A stretch of 64,000 nucleotides of DNA, from contig NZ_JADX01000020.1 of the NCBI RefSeq assembly GCF_000518605.1, forward strand, positions 1 to 64,000, given 5' to 3'. Below, one piece after another: positions 1 through 10,561 of the stretch. Origin of the DNA: Shewanella fidelis ATCC BAA-318. GTDB lineage: Bacteria > Pseudomonadota > Gammaproteobacteria > Enterobacterales > Shewanellaceae. Numbering within the stretch: position 1 is the first letter of the stretch; every line of letters starts with the position of its first letter. The position numbers and the translations under genes were made by a program. Below the pieces are notes generated by a model. The model was not told the origin of the DNA and made no database searches. It was given only the letters and a program-made list of their open reading frames with translations.

Positions 1-121
1 AGAAAATAGGTATGCGACAAACATCGTTGCATTAGCTTAAGCAATTTGAGTCTCCTTTTGAGAAACAATTATTACCCACCAAACTTTTAGGTATAGGACT
101 AACTTGATTAAAGGAATAGTT

Positions 122-373
122 ATGTTGAAACAAGTAATGCTAACCACACTTGCTGGTGCCACCAGTGTTATGTCAACTGCCGTGATAGCACATCCCGGAC
201 ATGATCATAATGCTGAGTCAGCAAATCTGCTTCACTTGTTATGGGTGATGCCAATTGTATTAGCTGGGGTTATTGTGACTAAGTTACTTACAGATAACTT
301 GCGCAGAAAAAAGCTGCAGAGGCGTCAAGCAAATGAAGCAAACTCAGCATGTAATCAGTACAAGTCGCAATAG
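122..373 (+). CDS. small secreted/membrane protein with His-rich N-terminus, first gene of NiSOD operon
   Basis: The 83-residue product has a hydrophobic signal segment (about residues 1-21) ending in AVIA, followed by HPGHDHN, so cleavage there would expose a His-rich N-terminus. A second hydrophobic segment (LLHLLWVMPIVLAGVIV) and a basic tail follow. I chose the ATG because AAAGGA lies 6 bases upstream; an in-frame TTG at 104 has no such site. It ends 8 bases before sodN, so the genes are probably co-transcribed. The HPGHDH motif resembles the metal-binding start of HupE/UreJ-type proteins. A role in nickel handling for NiSOD is inference from context; I do not recognise a named family. 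Confidence 0.7.
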   Translation: MLKQVMLTTLAGATSVMSTAVIAHPGHDHNAESANLLHLLWVMPIVLAGVIVTKLLTDNLRRKKLQRRQANEANSACNQYKSQ

Positions 374-381
374 GAGTAACC

Positions 382-885
382 ATGTTAGCTAAGATCTTGA
401 ATCAAATCGACAGTCGAGCTCCTTTTGCTACTGTTGCAGCTCACTGCGATATTCCATGTAAGATTTATGACCCCATTACTGCGCAGCTAGCGGTATTAAC
501 TATGATACGTATGGTGGACTTACTAGAAGAAATGCCAGAGTTTGACAAAATGAGCAGTAATCAACAGGCACAATTTGTTCGGCTTATTGCAGAAAAAGAA
601 TCGCATGGTCATAAAGTAAAAGATGAAGTGCGTGTTATATGGGGCGATTATATTAAGCAACCACAACTTGATAGTTATCCAGAATTACATCAGCTTGTAC
701 ATAACATCATGCTGTTAGCCTCAAAAGCTAAGCAGCATATAGACCGAGAAGTAACCTTAGCTTTGCTAGATAAAGTTAATCGCTTTGCTGAGATCTTTTG
801 GTTGAGCAAAGGTATAGCTGTTTATGTTGCAACTAGCCCTTATCCACCGGCTGAAAAATTGGTTTACCCAAAGCTTGGGGCTTAA
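382..885 (+). CDS. sodN: nickel superoxide dismutase precursor
   Basis: Ni-dependent superoxide dismutase, converting superoxide to oxygen and hydrogen peroxide. The nickel-hook signature HCDIPCKIYDP starts at residue 21: in the mature enzyme this His becomes residue 1 and supplies the N-terminal amine and imidazole, while the two cysteines (22 and 26) complete the site. The preceding 20 residues are the propeptide removed by the maturation protease. The 167-residue length fits the four-helix NiSOD family. The stop codon abuts the ATG of the protease gene, indicating tight coupling. NiSOD occurs in some marine Shewanella and cyanobacteria. Confidence 0.97.
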   Translation: MLAKILNQIDSRAPFATVAAHCDIPCKIYDPITAQLAVLTMIRMVDLLEEMPEFDKMSSNQQAQFVRLIAEKESHGHKVKDEVRVIWGDYIKQPQLDSYPELHQLVHNIMLLASKAKQHIDREVTLALLDKVNRFAEIFWLSKGIAVYVATSPYPPAEKLVYPKLGA

Positions 886-1173
886 ATGTTTGGATTTAGC
901 TTTAATAGAGTCGCTGGGGACAGTATGTTCCCTCGACTAAAAAACGGCAACTTTGTGCTGTTATCAGAACATTTTGATAAGCAGAAATTGCAGGCTGGAG
1001 ACATGTTGAAATTATTGCATCCGCGCTATGGCTATATGGTCAAAACACTGGTTGGGATTGATCATAGTGGTTGGTTCTGGTTTAAAGGTGAGAATAAACA
1101 TAGTGTGTCAATTAATGATATTGGGCCAATTGCTGCACAGCAAATTAAGAGTAAAGTGATTTTTGTTTGCTAA
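886..1173 (+). CDS. sodX: NiSOD maturation protease (S24/S26 type)
   Basis: Small signal-peptidase-like serine protease expected to remove the SodN propeptide so that the nickel hook can form. The nucleophile region VAGDSMFP places the serine at residue 13, and the general-base lysine is probably Lys53 in GYMVKTL; both fit the Ser-Lys dyad of the S24/S26 fold. At 95 residues it is a minimal catalytic domain without a membrane anchor. It begins directly after the sodN stop codon and is the last gene of the operon. Assignment rests on the motif plus adjacency to sodN. Confidence 0.92.
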   Translation: MFGFSFNRVAGDSMFPRLKNGNFVLLSEHFDKQKLQAGDMLKLLHPRYGYMVKTLVGIDHSGWFWFKGENKHSVSINDIGPIAAQQIKSKVIFVC

Positions 1174-1190
1174 AGCTGTGGGACTTTAGA

Positions 1191-1218
1191 CAAAAAAAGC
1201 GCCTCTTTCGAAGCGCAA
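1191..1218 (-). terminator. rho-independent terminator after gltD
   Basis: Read on the minus strand, an imperfect GCGCTTC/GAGGCGC hairpin is followed by a run of seven T. It lies just beyond the gltD stop and between convergent sodX and gltD. Confidence 0.7.
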
Positions 1219-1254
1219 TTCACAAGCAAGCTTTACGATTAATGAGTCGAGAGG

Positions 1255-2670
<1,416 letters not shown>

Positions 2671-5600
2671 TTACCCCGCTCTGACTGCTAGTGCAGGTTC
2701 TGATTGTTCTAATTTAAGTAGGTCATTTAGCTCAACATTTTTTGGTTTTACCAATACAAAGCAATCGATCCAGTTTTCAAAATCGCTAAGGATCATTTTG
2801 GCATGCTCACTATTGGTTTCTTTTACGTGCTGCTCAATAAGCTCTCGTAAATGTTGCTGCTGAATAGGCGCTTGTACTTTGTGGGTATCGACCATTTCAG
2901 TGTTGACGCGGCGATTAAAGCGACCAAATTGGTCAAACACATAGGCGAAGCCGCCTGTCATTCCTGCGCCGAAGTTAACCCCGGTTTTACCGAGTACAAC
3001 AACGATGCCGCCTGTCATATATTCACAGCCGTTATCACCTAAGCCTTCGACAACTGCGATTGCGCCTGAGTTACGTACAGCGAAGCGTTCGCCAGCTTGT
3101 CCTGAAGCAAATAGTTTGCCGCCAGAGGCACCGTAAAGGCAGGTGTTACCTAAGATAGCTGAACGCTCTGACTTAAATGGGCTACCTAGCTGCGGATATA
3201 CACAGATCTTACCGCCTGACATGCCTTTACCCACGTAATCATTGGCATCACCACATAGCATTAGCTCAAGACCTGGAGCATTCCACACGCCAAAGCTTTG
3301 ACCTGCACTGCCGTTAAATTTAAGAGTAATTGGTGCTTTAGCACCGTCGCGACCAATATGGGTTGCAATAAAGCCGGACAAGCTTGCGCCTACGGAGCGG
3401 TCAGTATTGTTAATGCTGTAGCTTTGCTCTGCTGCTATACCTGCAAGTACTGCTTCTTGACAATCAGTAACTAGACGTTGGTTTAGCAAACCTTGATCCG
3501 ATGGCGGATTGATTTCACGCCAAGTCACAGCCGAAGTGTCTGGCACTTTTGGTTGATATAAAATCGGTGCTAGATCTAGCGATTGTTGCTTAGCGGTCTC
3601 ACCCTCAATTGTGGCTAGCCAGTCGCTACGGCCTACTAGCTGCTCAAATTCAGTGACACCTAAATCGGCCATATACTCACGGATCTCTTGCGCTACGAAC
3701 TCAAAATAAGTCATCACACGTTCTGGTAAACCATGGTAGTGCTCGTTTCGCAACTTTTGATTTTGTGTTGCGACCCCAGTTGCACAGTTATTAAGGTGAC
3801 AAATTCGCAGGTATTTACATCCGAGCGCGATCATAGGTACGGTACCGAAACCAAAACTTTCAGCGCCAAGTAAGGCTGCTTTTATTACATCTTTACCGGT
3901 TTTGAGACCACCATCTACCTGTAAGCGAATTTTATGACGTAGGCCGTTTTCAACTAAAGCTTGGTGCACTTCAGCAAGGCCTAGCTCCCATGGACTGCCA
4001 GCATATTTTACTGAGGTAATAGGGCTTGCACCTGTACCACCGTCATAACCTGAGATAGTGATCATGTCGGCGTATGCCTTAGCCACACCTGTGGCAATGG
4101 TGCCAACACCAGGCTCTGATACCAGTTTGACTGATACTAAGGCCTTTGGATTAATCTGTTTTAAATCAAAGATTAGCTGGGCTAAATCTTCAATTGAGTA
4201 GATATCATGGTGCGGAGGTGGTGAAATCAAGGTGACCCCTGGGCGAGCGTTACGTAGCGCCGCAATTTCAACACTCACCTTATCACCGGGCAATTGACCG
4301 CCTTCACCGGGCTTGGCACCTTGGGCGACTTTGATCTGTAATACTTCAGCATTCACTAAGTAATGTGCAGTTACACCAAATCGTCCAGACGCGATCTGCT
4401 TAATTGCAGAGTTGCCTTCGCTATTAAAGCGGCGTGGATCTTCTCCGCCTTCACCTGAGTTTGAACGGCCACCTAAGCGGTTCATGGCAACAGCTAATGC
4501 TTCATGTGCTTCAGGGCTCAATGCTCCGATACTCATTGCTGCGCTGTCAAAGCGAGGGTATAAGCTGTTTGCTGCTTCAACTTTGCTTATATCAACGGGG
4601 GCGTGCTCGCTTTTGACGTTAATTAAATCGCGAAGCGTTGCAACCGGCCTGTTGTCAACCAGCTCGGTAAAGCGCTTATAACTTGGATAGTCTTGGTCAC
4701 GTAAACTAGCTTGCAATGTATTAACCACATCTGGGTTAAAACAGTGGTATTCACCGCCTTCCACGTACTTTAATAGACCGCCTTGGTTTAATGGTTGGTG
4801 GGCTCTGAACGCATGCTTATGCAGTAAAATCTGATCTTGCTCAATAAGGTCAAAAGTCGCGCCTTGAATACGACTTACCACGCCATTGAAGCAAAGCTCA
4901 ACCACTTCATCAGCTAAACCTATCGCTTCAAATTGCTGGCTACAGCGATAAGAGGCTACGGTGCTAATCCCCATTTTGGACATGATCTTACGCAGACCTT
5001 TGTCTATACCTTGACGGAAGTTAAGCATTAAATCACGAGTGTTGCTGACGCCATTACGTTGGGCAAGATCTGAAATGCATTCATACACTAGGTATGGATA
5101 AATAGCGGTTGCACCAAAACCTAATAATACCGCAAAGTGGTGGGGGTCTCGGGCTGATGCTGTTTCAACAATAATATTGGTATCACAGCGTAGACTATTA
5201 TTAACCAGTACTTGTTGTACAGCACCGACCGCCATTGCTGCTGGAATAACTTGCTTTGATTTTGCAGTAGCTCGGTCGGATAATACGAGTAATGTTGTCC
5301 CCGAGCGTGCTAGGCGTTCAGCTTCATCACAAATGCGTTTTAGTGCAGCTTCAAGGCCTTCATTGAGGTTATAGTTTAAGTCAACGGTGTTGGCACGATA
5401 GTATGTGCTATCTAGAGCCATTAGCTGGTTAAAATCACTAAATAGCAGTACCGGTGAATTAAACATCACTCGATATGCGTGACCAGTAGTTTCGTTAAAT
5501 AGGTTCTGCTCTCGACCTGCACAAGTCGTTAACGACATAACGTGTTTTTCACGCAGAGGGTCGATTGGTGGGTTAGTGACCTGAGCAAACTTTTGACGGA

Positions 5601-7119
5601 AATAGTCATAAATAGTGCGCGACTTTTTCGACAACACGGCCATTGGTGTATCATCACCCATTGAGCCAGTTGCTTCTTCGCCTTTTTGCGCGAGCACCCA
5701 AATCACTTGTTCGAGTTCTTCACGAGAATAGCCAAAGTGCTTTTGATACTGCAGTAATTGTGCGTTATCAAACTCACGTTTGCCTTGCTCTGTTGGGCCA
5801 AACTCTTCGGCAGGGACCAATACTTTGCTGTGCTTTGCCATCCACTGTTTATAAGGGTGGCGACGTTTTAAGTCGTTATCGATTTCAAATGACGAATATA
5901 ATTGACCATTGAGTGTGTCTAACACTAACAACTCACCAGGGCCCACACGACCTTTTTCAATGACTTCATCGGCAGCGTAATCCCAAATACCGACCTCAGA
6001 TGCTAAGGTTAAGATACGGTCTTTGGTGATAATGTAACGTGATGGACGTAGGCCATTACGATCGACGGCGCATGCTGCGTGACGACCATTGGTCATAACG
6101 ATACCCGCAGGCCCATCCCAAGGCTCCATATGCATAGAGTTAAAGTCGTAAAATGCTTTTAACTCAGGGTCCATTTCAGGGTTACTTTGCCATGCTGGTG
6201 GAATAAGCAAACGCATAGCACGGTAGAGATCCATACCTCCGGCAAGTAACATCTCTAGCATGTTGTCGAGCGATGATGAGTCTGAACCGGTTTCGTTTAC
6301 AAAAGGTGCAGCTTGCTGCAGGTCCGGTAGTAACGGCGCGTGAAACTTATAAGCTCGAGCTCTTGCCCATTGGCGGTTACAGGTAATGGTATTGATCTCA
6401 CCATTATGTGCTAAATATCTAAAAGGCTGCGCTAAAGGCCATTTAGGTGAGGTATTGGTTGAAAAGCGCTGATGAAATAAGCAAATGGCGCTCTGCAAAC
6501 GAATATCGGCGAGATCACTATAAAATGCAGGCAGATCGGCCGGCATCATCAAGCCTTTGTATACGATGACTTGGCCCGAAAGGCTCGCTACGTAGAAATC
6601 TTTATCGTGGGTGAGTTGTTGTTCTACTCGGCGTCTAGCCATATATAGACGACGTTCTAGATCTTTTTCGCGCCAGCCGATTGGTGCATTAATAAGAACT
6701 TGCACGATTTGTGGCTGACTAGCTTTACCAATTTCACCCAGAACTTCTGTATTGACTGGCACATCTCGCCAACCGGCAACACTTAAGGTTTCTTTTTGTA
6801 GCTCTTGCTCTAATAGTTGTTTGGTTTGGGCTGCCAAAATGGCATCTTGGCTCAGGAAAAGCATTCCTACAGCAAAGCGGCGACTTAAGTGCCAGTCATT
6901 TTCTTCTGCAATGGCTTTAAAAAAATTTATAGGTAACTGCATTAACAGACCGCAGCCGTCACCTGTACGACCATCTGCTGCAATTCCACCACGATGCTTC
7001 ATGCGGTCTAAGCCGTGGATTGCTGTACGTACAATACGATGGCTTGGCTCACCGTCCATTTGGGCGATTAAGCCAAACCCACAATTGTCTCGCTCGAAAC
7101 TTGGATGATATAAGCTCAT
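2671..7119 (-). CDS. gltB: glutamate synthase (NADPH) large subunit
   Basis: Alpha subunit of glutamate synthase (1482 residues). From the chosen ATG the protein begins MSLYHPSFERDNCGFGL; Cys13 would become the N-terminal catalytic nucleophile of the class II glutaminase domain after propeptide removal, as in E. coli. A longer frame upstream adds 26 residues that have no counterpart in the family. Later parts contain the FMN-binding synthase barrel (SGYDGGTGASP) and the cysteines for the 3Fe-4S cluster (CKYLRICHLNNC). The C-terminal beta-helix domain is rich in glycine repeats. Upstream lies a palindrome also found before the thr operon. Confidence 0.97.
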   Translation of the reverse strand: MSLYHPSFERDNCGFGLIAQMDGEPSHRIVRTAIHGLDRMKHRGGIAADGRTGDGCGLLMQLPINFFKAIAEENDWHLSRRFAVGMLFLSQDAILAAQTKQLLEQELQKETLSVAGWRDVPVNTEVLGEIGKASQPQIVQVLINAPIGWREKDLERRLYMARRRVEQQLTHDKDFYVASLSGQVIVYKGLMMPADLPAFYSDLADIRLQSAICLFHQRFSTNTSPKWPLAQPFRYLAHNGEINTITCNRQWARARAYKFHAPLLPDLQQAAPFVNETGSDSSSLDNMLEMLLAGGMDLYRAMRLLIPPAWQSNPEMDPELKAFYDFNSMHMEPWDGPAGIVMTNGRHAACAVDRNGLRPSRYIITKDRILTLASEVGIWDYAADEVIEKGRVGPGELLVLDTLNGQLYSSFEIDNDLKRRHPYKQWMAKHSKVLVPAEEFGPTEQGKREFDNAQLLQYQKHFGYSREELEQVIWVLAQKGEEATGSMGDDTPMAVLSKKSRTIYDYFRQKFAQVTNPPIDPLREKHVMSLTTCAGREQNLFNETTGHAYRVMFNSPVLLFSDFNQLMALDSTYYRANTVDLNYNLNEGLEAALKRICDEAERLARSGTTLLVLSDRATAKSKQVIPAAMAVGAVQQVLVNNSLRCDTNIIVETASARDPHHFAVLLGFGATAIYPYLVYECISDLAQRNGVSNTRDLMLNFRQGIDKGLRKIMSKMGISTVASYRCSQQFEAIGLADEVVELCFNGVVSRIQGATFDLIEQDQILLHKHAFRAHQPLNQGGLLKYVEGGEYHCFNPDVVNTLQASLRDQDYPSYKRFTELVDNRPVATLRDLINVKSEHAPVDISKVEAANSLYPRFDSAAMSIGALSPEAHEALAVAMNRLGGRSNSGEGGEDPRRFNSEGNSAIKQIASGRFGVTAHYLVNAEVLQIKVAQGAKPGEGGQLPGDKVSVEIAALRNARPGVTLISPPPHHDIYSIEDLAQLIFDLKQINPKALVSVKLVSEPGVGTIATGVAKAYADMITISGYDGGTGASPITSVKYAGSPWELGLAEVHQALVENGLRHKIRLQVDGGLKTGKDVIKAALLGAESFGFGTVPMIALGCKYLRICHLNNCATGVATQNQKLRNEHYHGLPERVMTYFEFVAQEIREYMADLGVTEFEQLVGRSDWLATIEGETAKQQSLDLAPILYQPKVPDTSAVTWREINPPSDQGLLNQRLVTDCQEAVLAGIAAEQSYSINNTDRSVGASLSGFIATHIGRDGAKAPITLKFNGSAGQSFGVWNAPGLELMLCGDANDYVGKGMSGGKICVYPQLGSPFKSERSAILGNTCLYGASGGKLFASGQAGERFAVRNSGAIAVVEGLGDNGCEYMTGGIVVVLGKTGVNFGAGMTGGFAYVFDQFGRFNRRVNTEMVDTHKVQAPIQQQHLRELIEQHVKETNSEHAKMILSDFENWIDCFVLVKPKNVELNDLLKLEQSEPALAVRAG

Positions 7120-7288
7120 GACTACACTCCCTAAACTTCTACTGATACCACTCGGGAGATAAAGCAAAAAATATATATAGATATGCACCCGAATCATTCA
7201 AATTAACCTCAAGTTTGATAAAGGTCAAACCTAAATATTGCATAAAAAATAACTAATAATCGTCGTTTCATACACTTGTAATGACAGC

Positions 7289-7304
7289 TTTACCTTAACG
7301 TAAA
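7289..7304. promoter_or_regulatory. palindromic operator candidate upstream of gltB
   Basis: TTTACCTTAACGTAAA differs by one base from the perfect palindrome TTTACGTTAACGTAAA found upstream of the thr leader at 63472. It lies about 170 bases before the gltB start. From memory the shape resembles operators of the MerR-family regulator LiuR in Shewanella; this was not checked. Confidence 0.45.
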
Positions 7305-7468
7305 CTGTAAATTGTTGTGTATAACCTTATGAATAAAAAGAATTTTAAAATTTACTTTTTATTTGTGTTGTTTTTTTGTAACAAGAGGGCTGATTGTATC
7401 GGTTTTGCGTAAAGTGATTTTTCTTGCAGATACAGTGAAATGATAATCACTTTTCGTTGTGACTATTT

Positions 7469-7493
7469 ATTCACAATAACTATTATTGTGAAT
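7469..7493. promoter_or_regulatory. 25-bp perfect palindrome, operator candidate
   Basis: ATTCACAATAA and TTATTGTGAAT are perfect 11-base inverted arms around CTA. It sits between divergent gltB and the radical SAM gene, 137 bases before the latter's start. It has no T-run, so it is more likely a protein-binding site than a terminator. The regulator is unknown. Confidence 0.5.
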
Positions 7494-7630
7494 CTGCTTT
7501 CTGTCAAAGGCCTGCAGTTTTTGAAGTTATTTGTAGGGAATTGTATTTACGTTATTTGAGCTAGCGCTAATTAATGTATTTCATTACTGGATAAAATAGC
7601 GCAAATTTTGAAGCTAGGTAGATAGAAGAG

Positions 7631-8554
7631 TTGGGACTGGATAGTTACGTTAATACCTTTGGCAGCGTTTGCAAACAAAAGTACGGTGAGCGGATCCGTA
7701 AATTGACCATTGATGCTAAGTTCACATGCCCAAACCGCGATGGTACTTTGGGTAAAGGAGGCTGTACATATTGTAATGTGGCCTCATTTAGTCATGAGCA
7801 TAAAACTGAACTGTCTATCCAAGAGCAGCTTGCGCAGGGGCGTGAGCGCTTGTCGACTAAATCTTCAAAGTACATAGCTTATTTTCAGGCTTATACAAGT
7901 ACTTATGATGAGTATTTAATCCTCAAGCAAAAGTATGATGAGGCGGTTCAAGATACAGATATTGTAGGTCTCTGTGTTGGTACGCGTCCCGATTGTGTAC
8001 CAGATGAAGTACTTGAGCTACTTGTTGGCTACCAAAATGATGGGGTTGATGTATGGCTTGAGCTTGGCTTGCAATCCGCAAACGACTTGACCTTGAAAAA
8101 AATTAATCGAGGTCACACATTTGCTGCCTATGAAGATACTGTGAAGCGTGCGCGTCGTTTAGGCATAAAAGTATGTACCCACTTAATTTTAGGTCTGCCA
8201 GGAGAAGAACATGCTGACTATTTGCAAACATTGCAAAAAGTACTAGCTGTTGGAGTCGACGGCCTTAAATTACACCCTTTGCATATTGTAGAGGGGAGCA
8301 CTATGGCTAAAGCGTGGCGCAATGGCAAAATGCAGCTACTCGAGCTTGAAAGCTATGCTTATAGTGTTGGAGAGTTAATTCGACATACGCCTAAAGAGGT
8401 TATTTTTCATCGAGTTACGGCTTATGCGAAAAAGCCGATGTTGTTAGGACCTGACTGGTGTGCTTATCGTTGGAATGGGCTAGTCGCTATTGTTGATGAT
8501 TTAGAGCAAAAAGGTGGTCAGGGTAAATACTTGGAAAATCCACTTAAGCTGTAA
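7631..8554 (+). CDS. radical SAM protein, YhcC/TIGR01212 family
   Basis: Radical S-adenosylmethionine enzyme of the YhcC family (307 residues). The N-terminal CPNRDGTLGKGGCTYCNVASF provides the cysteines for the 4Fe-4S cluster, with CTYC as the last two. The TTG start is preferred because the N-terminus MGLDSYVNTFGS aligns with E. coli YhcC and AGAAGAG lies just upstream. In vivo substrate is unknown to me; the family is related to Elp3-like radical SAM proteins. It is transcribed divergently from gltB and followed by a 200-base gap to hptA, with no terminator seen. Confidence 0.9.
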   Translation: MGLDSYVNTFGSVCKQKYGERIRKLTIDAKFTCPNRDGTLGKGGCTYCNVASFSHEHKTELSIQEQLAQGRERLSTKSSKYIAYFQAYTSTYDEYLILKQKYDEAVQDTDIVGLCVGTRPDCVPDEVLELLVGYQNDGVDVWLELGLQSANDLTLKKINRGHTFAAYEDTVKRARRLGIKVCTHLILGLPGEEHADYLQTLQKVLAVGVDGLKLHPLHIVEGSTMAKAWRNGKMQLLELESYAYSVGELIRHTPKEVIFHRVTAYAKKPMLLGPDWCAYRWNGLVAIVDDLEQKGGQGKYLENPLKL

Positions 8555-8758
8555 GGATTTATGAGCATAAAAGTGGACATAGTGTCGTAAATAGAGTCGA
8601 TAATAAGTCATATCGGTTGTTTTTAAGTTGCTAAATAGTTAAATTTAGGCGAATTTTAACCTCATATGCTACTAGTTGTTGCGCCTTAGAATTTAGCGGG
8701 TATTATGTGGTAAAATCGATTTTTGTATACACGTGGCAATTTTTTGAGAGGTGCCTAA

Positions 8759-9124
8759 ATGGCAACAGCTGAATTAGAATCAATTTTAGATCTTAATACA
8801 CTTGAGCAGTATTGCAGTGCAATCGGTGCTGGCACGCTGCTTAAAAGCGTTGTCTTATTTGAACAATTAATGCCAGAGTATATTGGTAATTTGGTGAGCG
8901 CTCATGAAGCAAACGACAAAGATACCCTTTGTAGTGAAGCTCACAAGTTCAAAGGTGCTGCAGGTTCGGTAGGTTTAAAGCGCATTCAGCAGTTTGCTCA
9001 GTTATTGCAACATGGCGAAGAAGCGGCTTGGGAACAAGAGCATGCGGCCTGGTTGAATGAGATTGTTGAGTTTGGTTCGAAAGACTTGCAACAACTGAAA
9101 GAATACTTAGAGTCTAAAGCATAA
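8759..9124 (+). CDS. hptA: histidine phosphotransfer protein HptA (Arc phosphorelay)
   Basis: Single-domain Hpt protein of 121 residues. The phospho-acceptor motif AHKFKGAAGSVGL places the histidine at residue 62. In Shewanella the Arc system lacks a complete ArcB; the sensor ArcS signals to ArcA through a separate Hpt protein, HptA, encoded at this position next to the YhcC-type gene and oxyR. The protein is all-helical with no membrane segment, so it is a cytoplasmic relay. GAGAGG lies 7 bases before the ATG and a strong terminator follows. Confidence 0.9.
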   Translation: MATAELESILDLNTLEQYCSAIGAGTLLKSVVLFEQLMPEYIGNLVSAHEANDKDTLCSEAHKFKGAAGSVGLKRIQQFAQLLQHGEEAAWEQEHAAWLNEIVEFGSKDLQQLKEYLESKA

Positions 9125-9140
9125 TCGCGACAGACTATCT

Positions 9141-9180
9141 AAATAGCGCAGTAAGAGTTTCTCTACTGCGCTATTTTTTT
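9141..9180 (+). terminator. terminator after hptA
   Basis: AAATAGCGCAGTA and TACTGCGCTATTT form a long stem with a short loop, followed by a T-run. Confidence 0.9.
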
Positions 9181-9198
9181 ATCTATTGTTTACTCATT

Positions 9199-9478
9199 AT
9201 ACCAATTAGTATAAGAAGTTGATCTACTCAGAGCGATTTTGGCAAACTAATTCAAGGTGAATAACTGAAAGAATGGTTGCTCCCTTGTGAAGTTATTCAA
9301 CGCTGAAGTAGGCAGCCAAAAGCGCTCCAGAATGGCGAGTTTTAGCGGCTCAGATCCTGCGACTCTTGATAATCAAAGAGGAAGCTTGAACCTAGTTTCA
9401 CTATGCTCTTCACTCGTTGCCTTGTCTCAGTGCCGCTAAATTCTCGCTGAGCGACCAAATCTTTATACTAATTGGTAT
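9199..9478. mobile_element. 280-bp MITE-like element with terminal inverted repeats
   Basis: The two ends carry a perfect 16-base inverted repeat, ATACCAATTAGTATAA, and similarity continues imperfectly for about 45 bases (AGAAGTTGATC versus AGATTTGGTCG, then CTCAG and GGC). No open frame lies inside. It fills the gap between the hptA terminator and oxyR. No clear target duplication was found, apart from possible TA-type flanks. The structure fits a non-autonomous miniature element; copy number elsewhere is unknown. Confidence 0.7.
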
Positions 9479-9605
9479 TAAACTGTTTTCTGTCTGTTTT
9501 TGACTCAGTTCACAAACTATTGTTGCTAATTCACAGTTAAGTTAGCGAATTATGATAGAGTTAGATTGAACGATTAGATAAATTCTGTCATTGGTAATCT
9601 ATTTT

Positions 9606-10520
9606 ATGAAACATCTACCTAGTCTAAAAAATCTGTTCTATTTGGTGAATTTGCATCAAGAACAGAACTTCAACCGTGCAGCAAAGATATGCCATGTGAG
9701 CCAGTCAACATTATCAAGTGGCATTCAAAATCTGGAAGAGCAGTTAGGCCATCAATTAATTGAACGTGATCATAAGTCGTTTATCTTTACTGCAATTGGT
9801 GAAGAGGTGGTAATGCGCTCGCGCAAGCTATTAACTGACGTAGACGATCTGGTTGAGTTAGTAAAACACCAAGGCGAGCCGATGACTGGTGAGATTAGGT
9901 TAGGTTGTATCCCTACTATTGCGCCATTCTTATTGAGTAATGTTGTTCAGCACTGTAAGCAGCTTTATCCCGATTTAACGCTATTTTTAAAAGAAGATAC
10001 CACAGATCGTCTAATTGATGCGTTAGGTAAAGGCGAGCTAGATCTATTACTATTAGCTCTCCCAGTTGATACCAGTGGCTTTCATAGCATGAAGGTAGGT
10101 ATCGATCCATTTAAGATGGTTGTGCATAAAGATCTCACAGATGAGATCCATGAGCCTATTGATTATCAAGAACTACCAGATGAAAGTATATTCTTACTGC
10201 AAGCAGAGCATTGCATTACTGGCCATGCGATTTCAGCATGTCAGTTAGGTGAAAGTGAAAAGATTAATCCATTTGCAGCAACTAGTTTGCACACTTTAGT
10301 GCAGATGGTTAATTGTAAACTCGGGACCACTTTTCTACCGCAAATGGCAATTGATGCTGGCATTTTAAATAATACTGACTTAACGACTATGGCGCCTCCG
10401 GGTGATACGCCATACCGTGATATAGGTCTTGTTTGGCGTCAAACCTCTAGTCGTATTTTGACTTTCAGAACCTTAGGACTAGAGATCCAGAAGCTATTAG
10501 ATCAAGTTGATGATTTATAA
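9606..10520 (+). CDS. oxyR: LysR-type peroxide sensor OxyR
   Basis: LysR-family regulator of 304 residues with an N-terminal winged helix (NFNRAAKICHVSQSTLSSGIQ) and a ligand domain. Cys203 and Cys212 (EHCITGHAISAC) have the eight-residue spacing of the OxyR redox pair that forms a disulfide with hydrogen peroxide. The Shewanella gene at this position is the OxyR that controls katB, dps and ahp. The ATG is preferred over a TTG 15 bases upstream because MKHLPSLKNLFYLV is the normal family start. The MITE ends about 130 bases before the gene and might affect its promoter. Confidence 0.93.
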   Translation: MKHLPSLKNLFYLVNLHQEQNFNRAAKICHVSQSTLSSGIQNLEEQLGHQLIERDHKSFIFTAIGEEVVMRSRKLLTDVDDLVELVKHQGEPMTGEIRLGCIPTIAPFLLSNVVQHCKQLYPDLTLFLKEDTTDRLIDALGKGELDLLLLALPVDTSGFHSMKVGIDPFKMVVHKDLTDEIHEPIDYQELPDESIFLLQAEHCITGHAISACQLGESEKINPFAATSLHTLVQMVNCKLGTTFLPQMAIDAGILNNTDLTTMAPPGDTPYRDIGLVWRQTSSRILTFRTLGLEIQKLLDQVDDL

Positions 10521-10537
10521 GATTTAGTTCAATAGCG

Positions 10538-10561
10538 AAGCCGATATGAAAATATCGGCTT
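10538..10561 (+). terminator. hairpin between convergent oxyR and cyaC
   Basis: Perfect 10-base arms AAGCCGATAT/ATATCGGCTT with a GAAA loop. It overlaps the cyaC stop codon and may end transcription from both sides. Confidence 0.7.
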
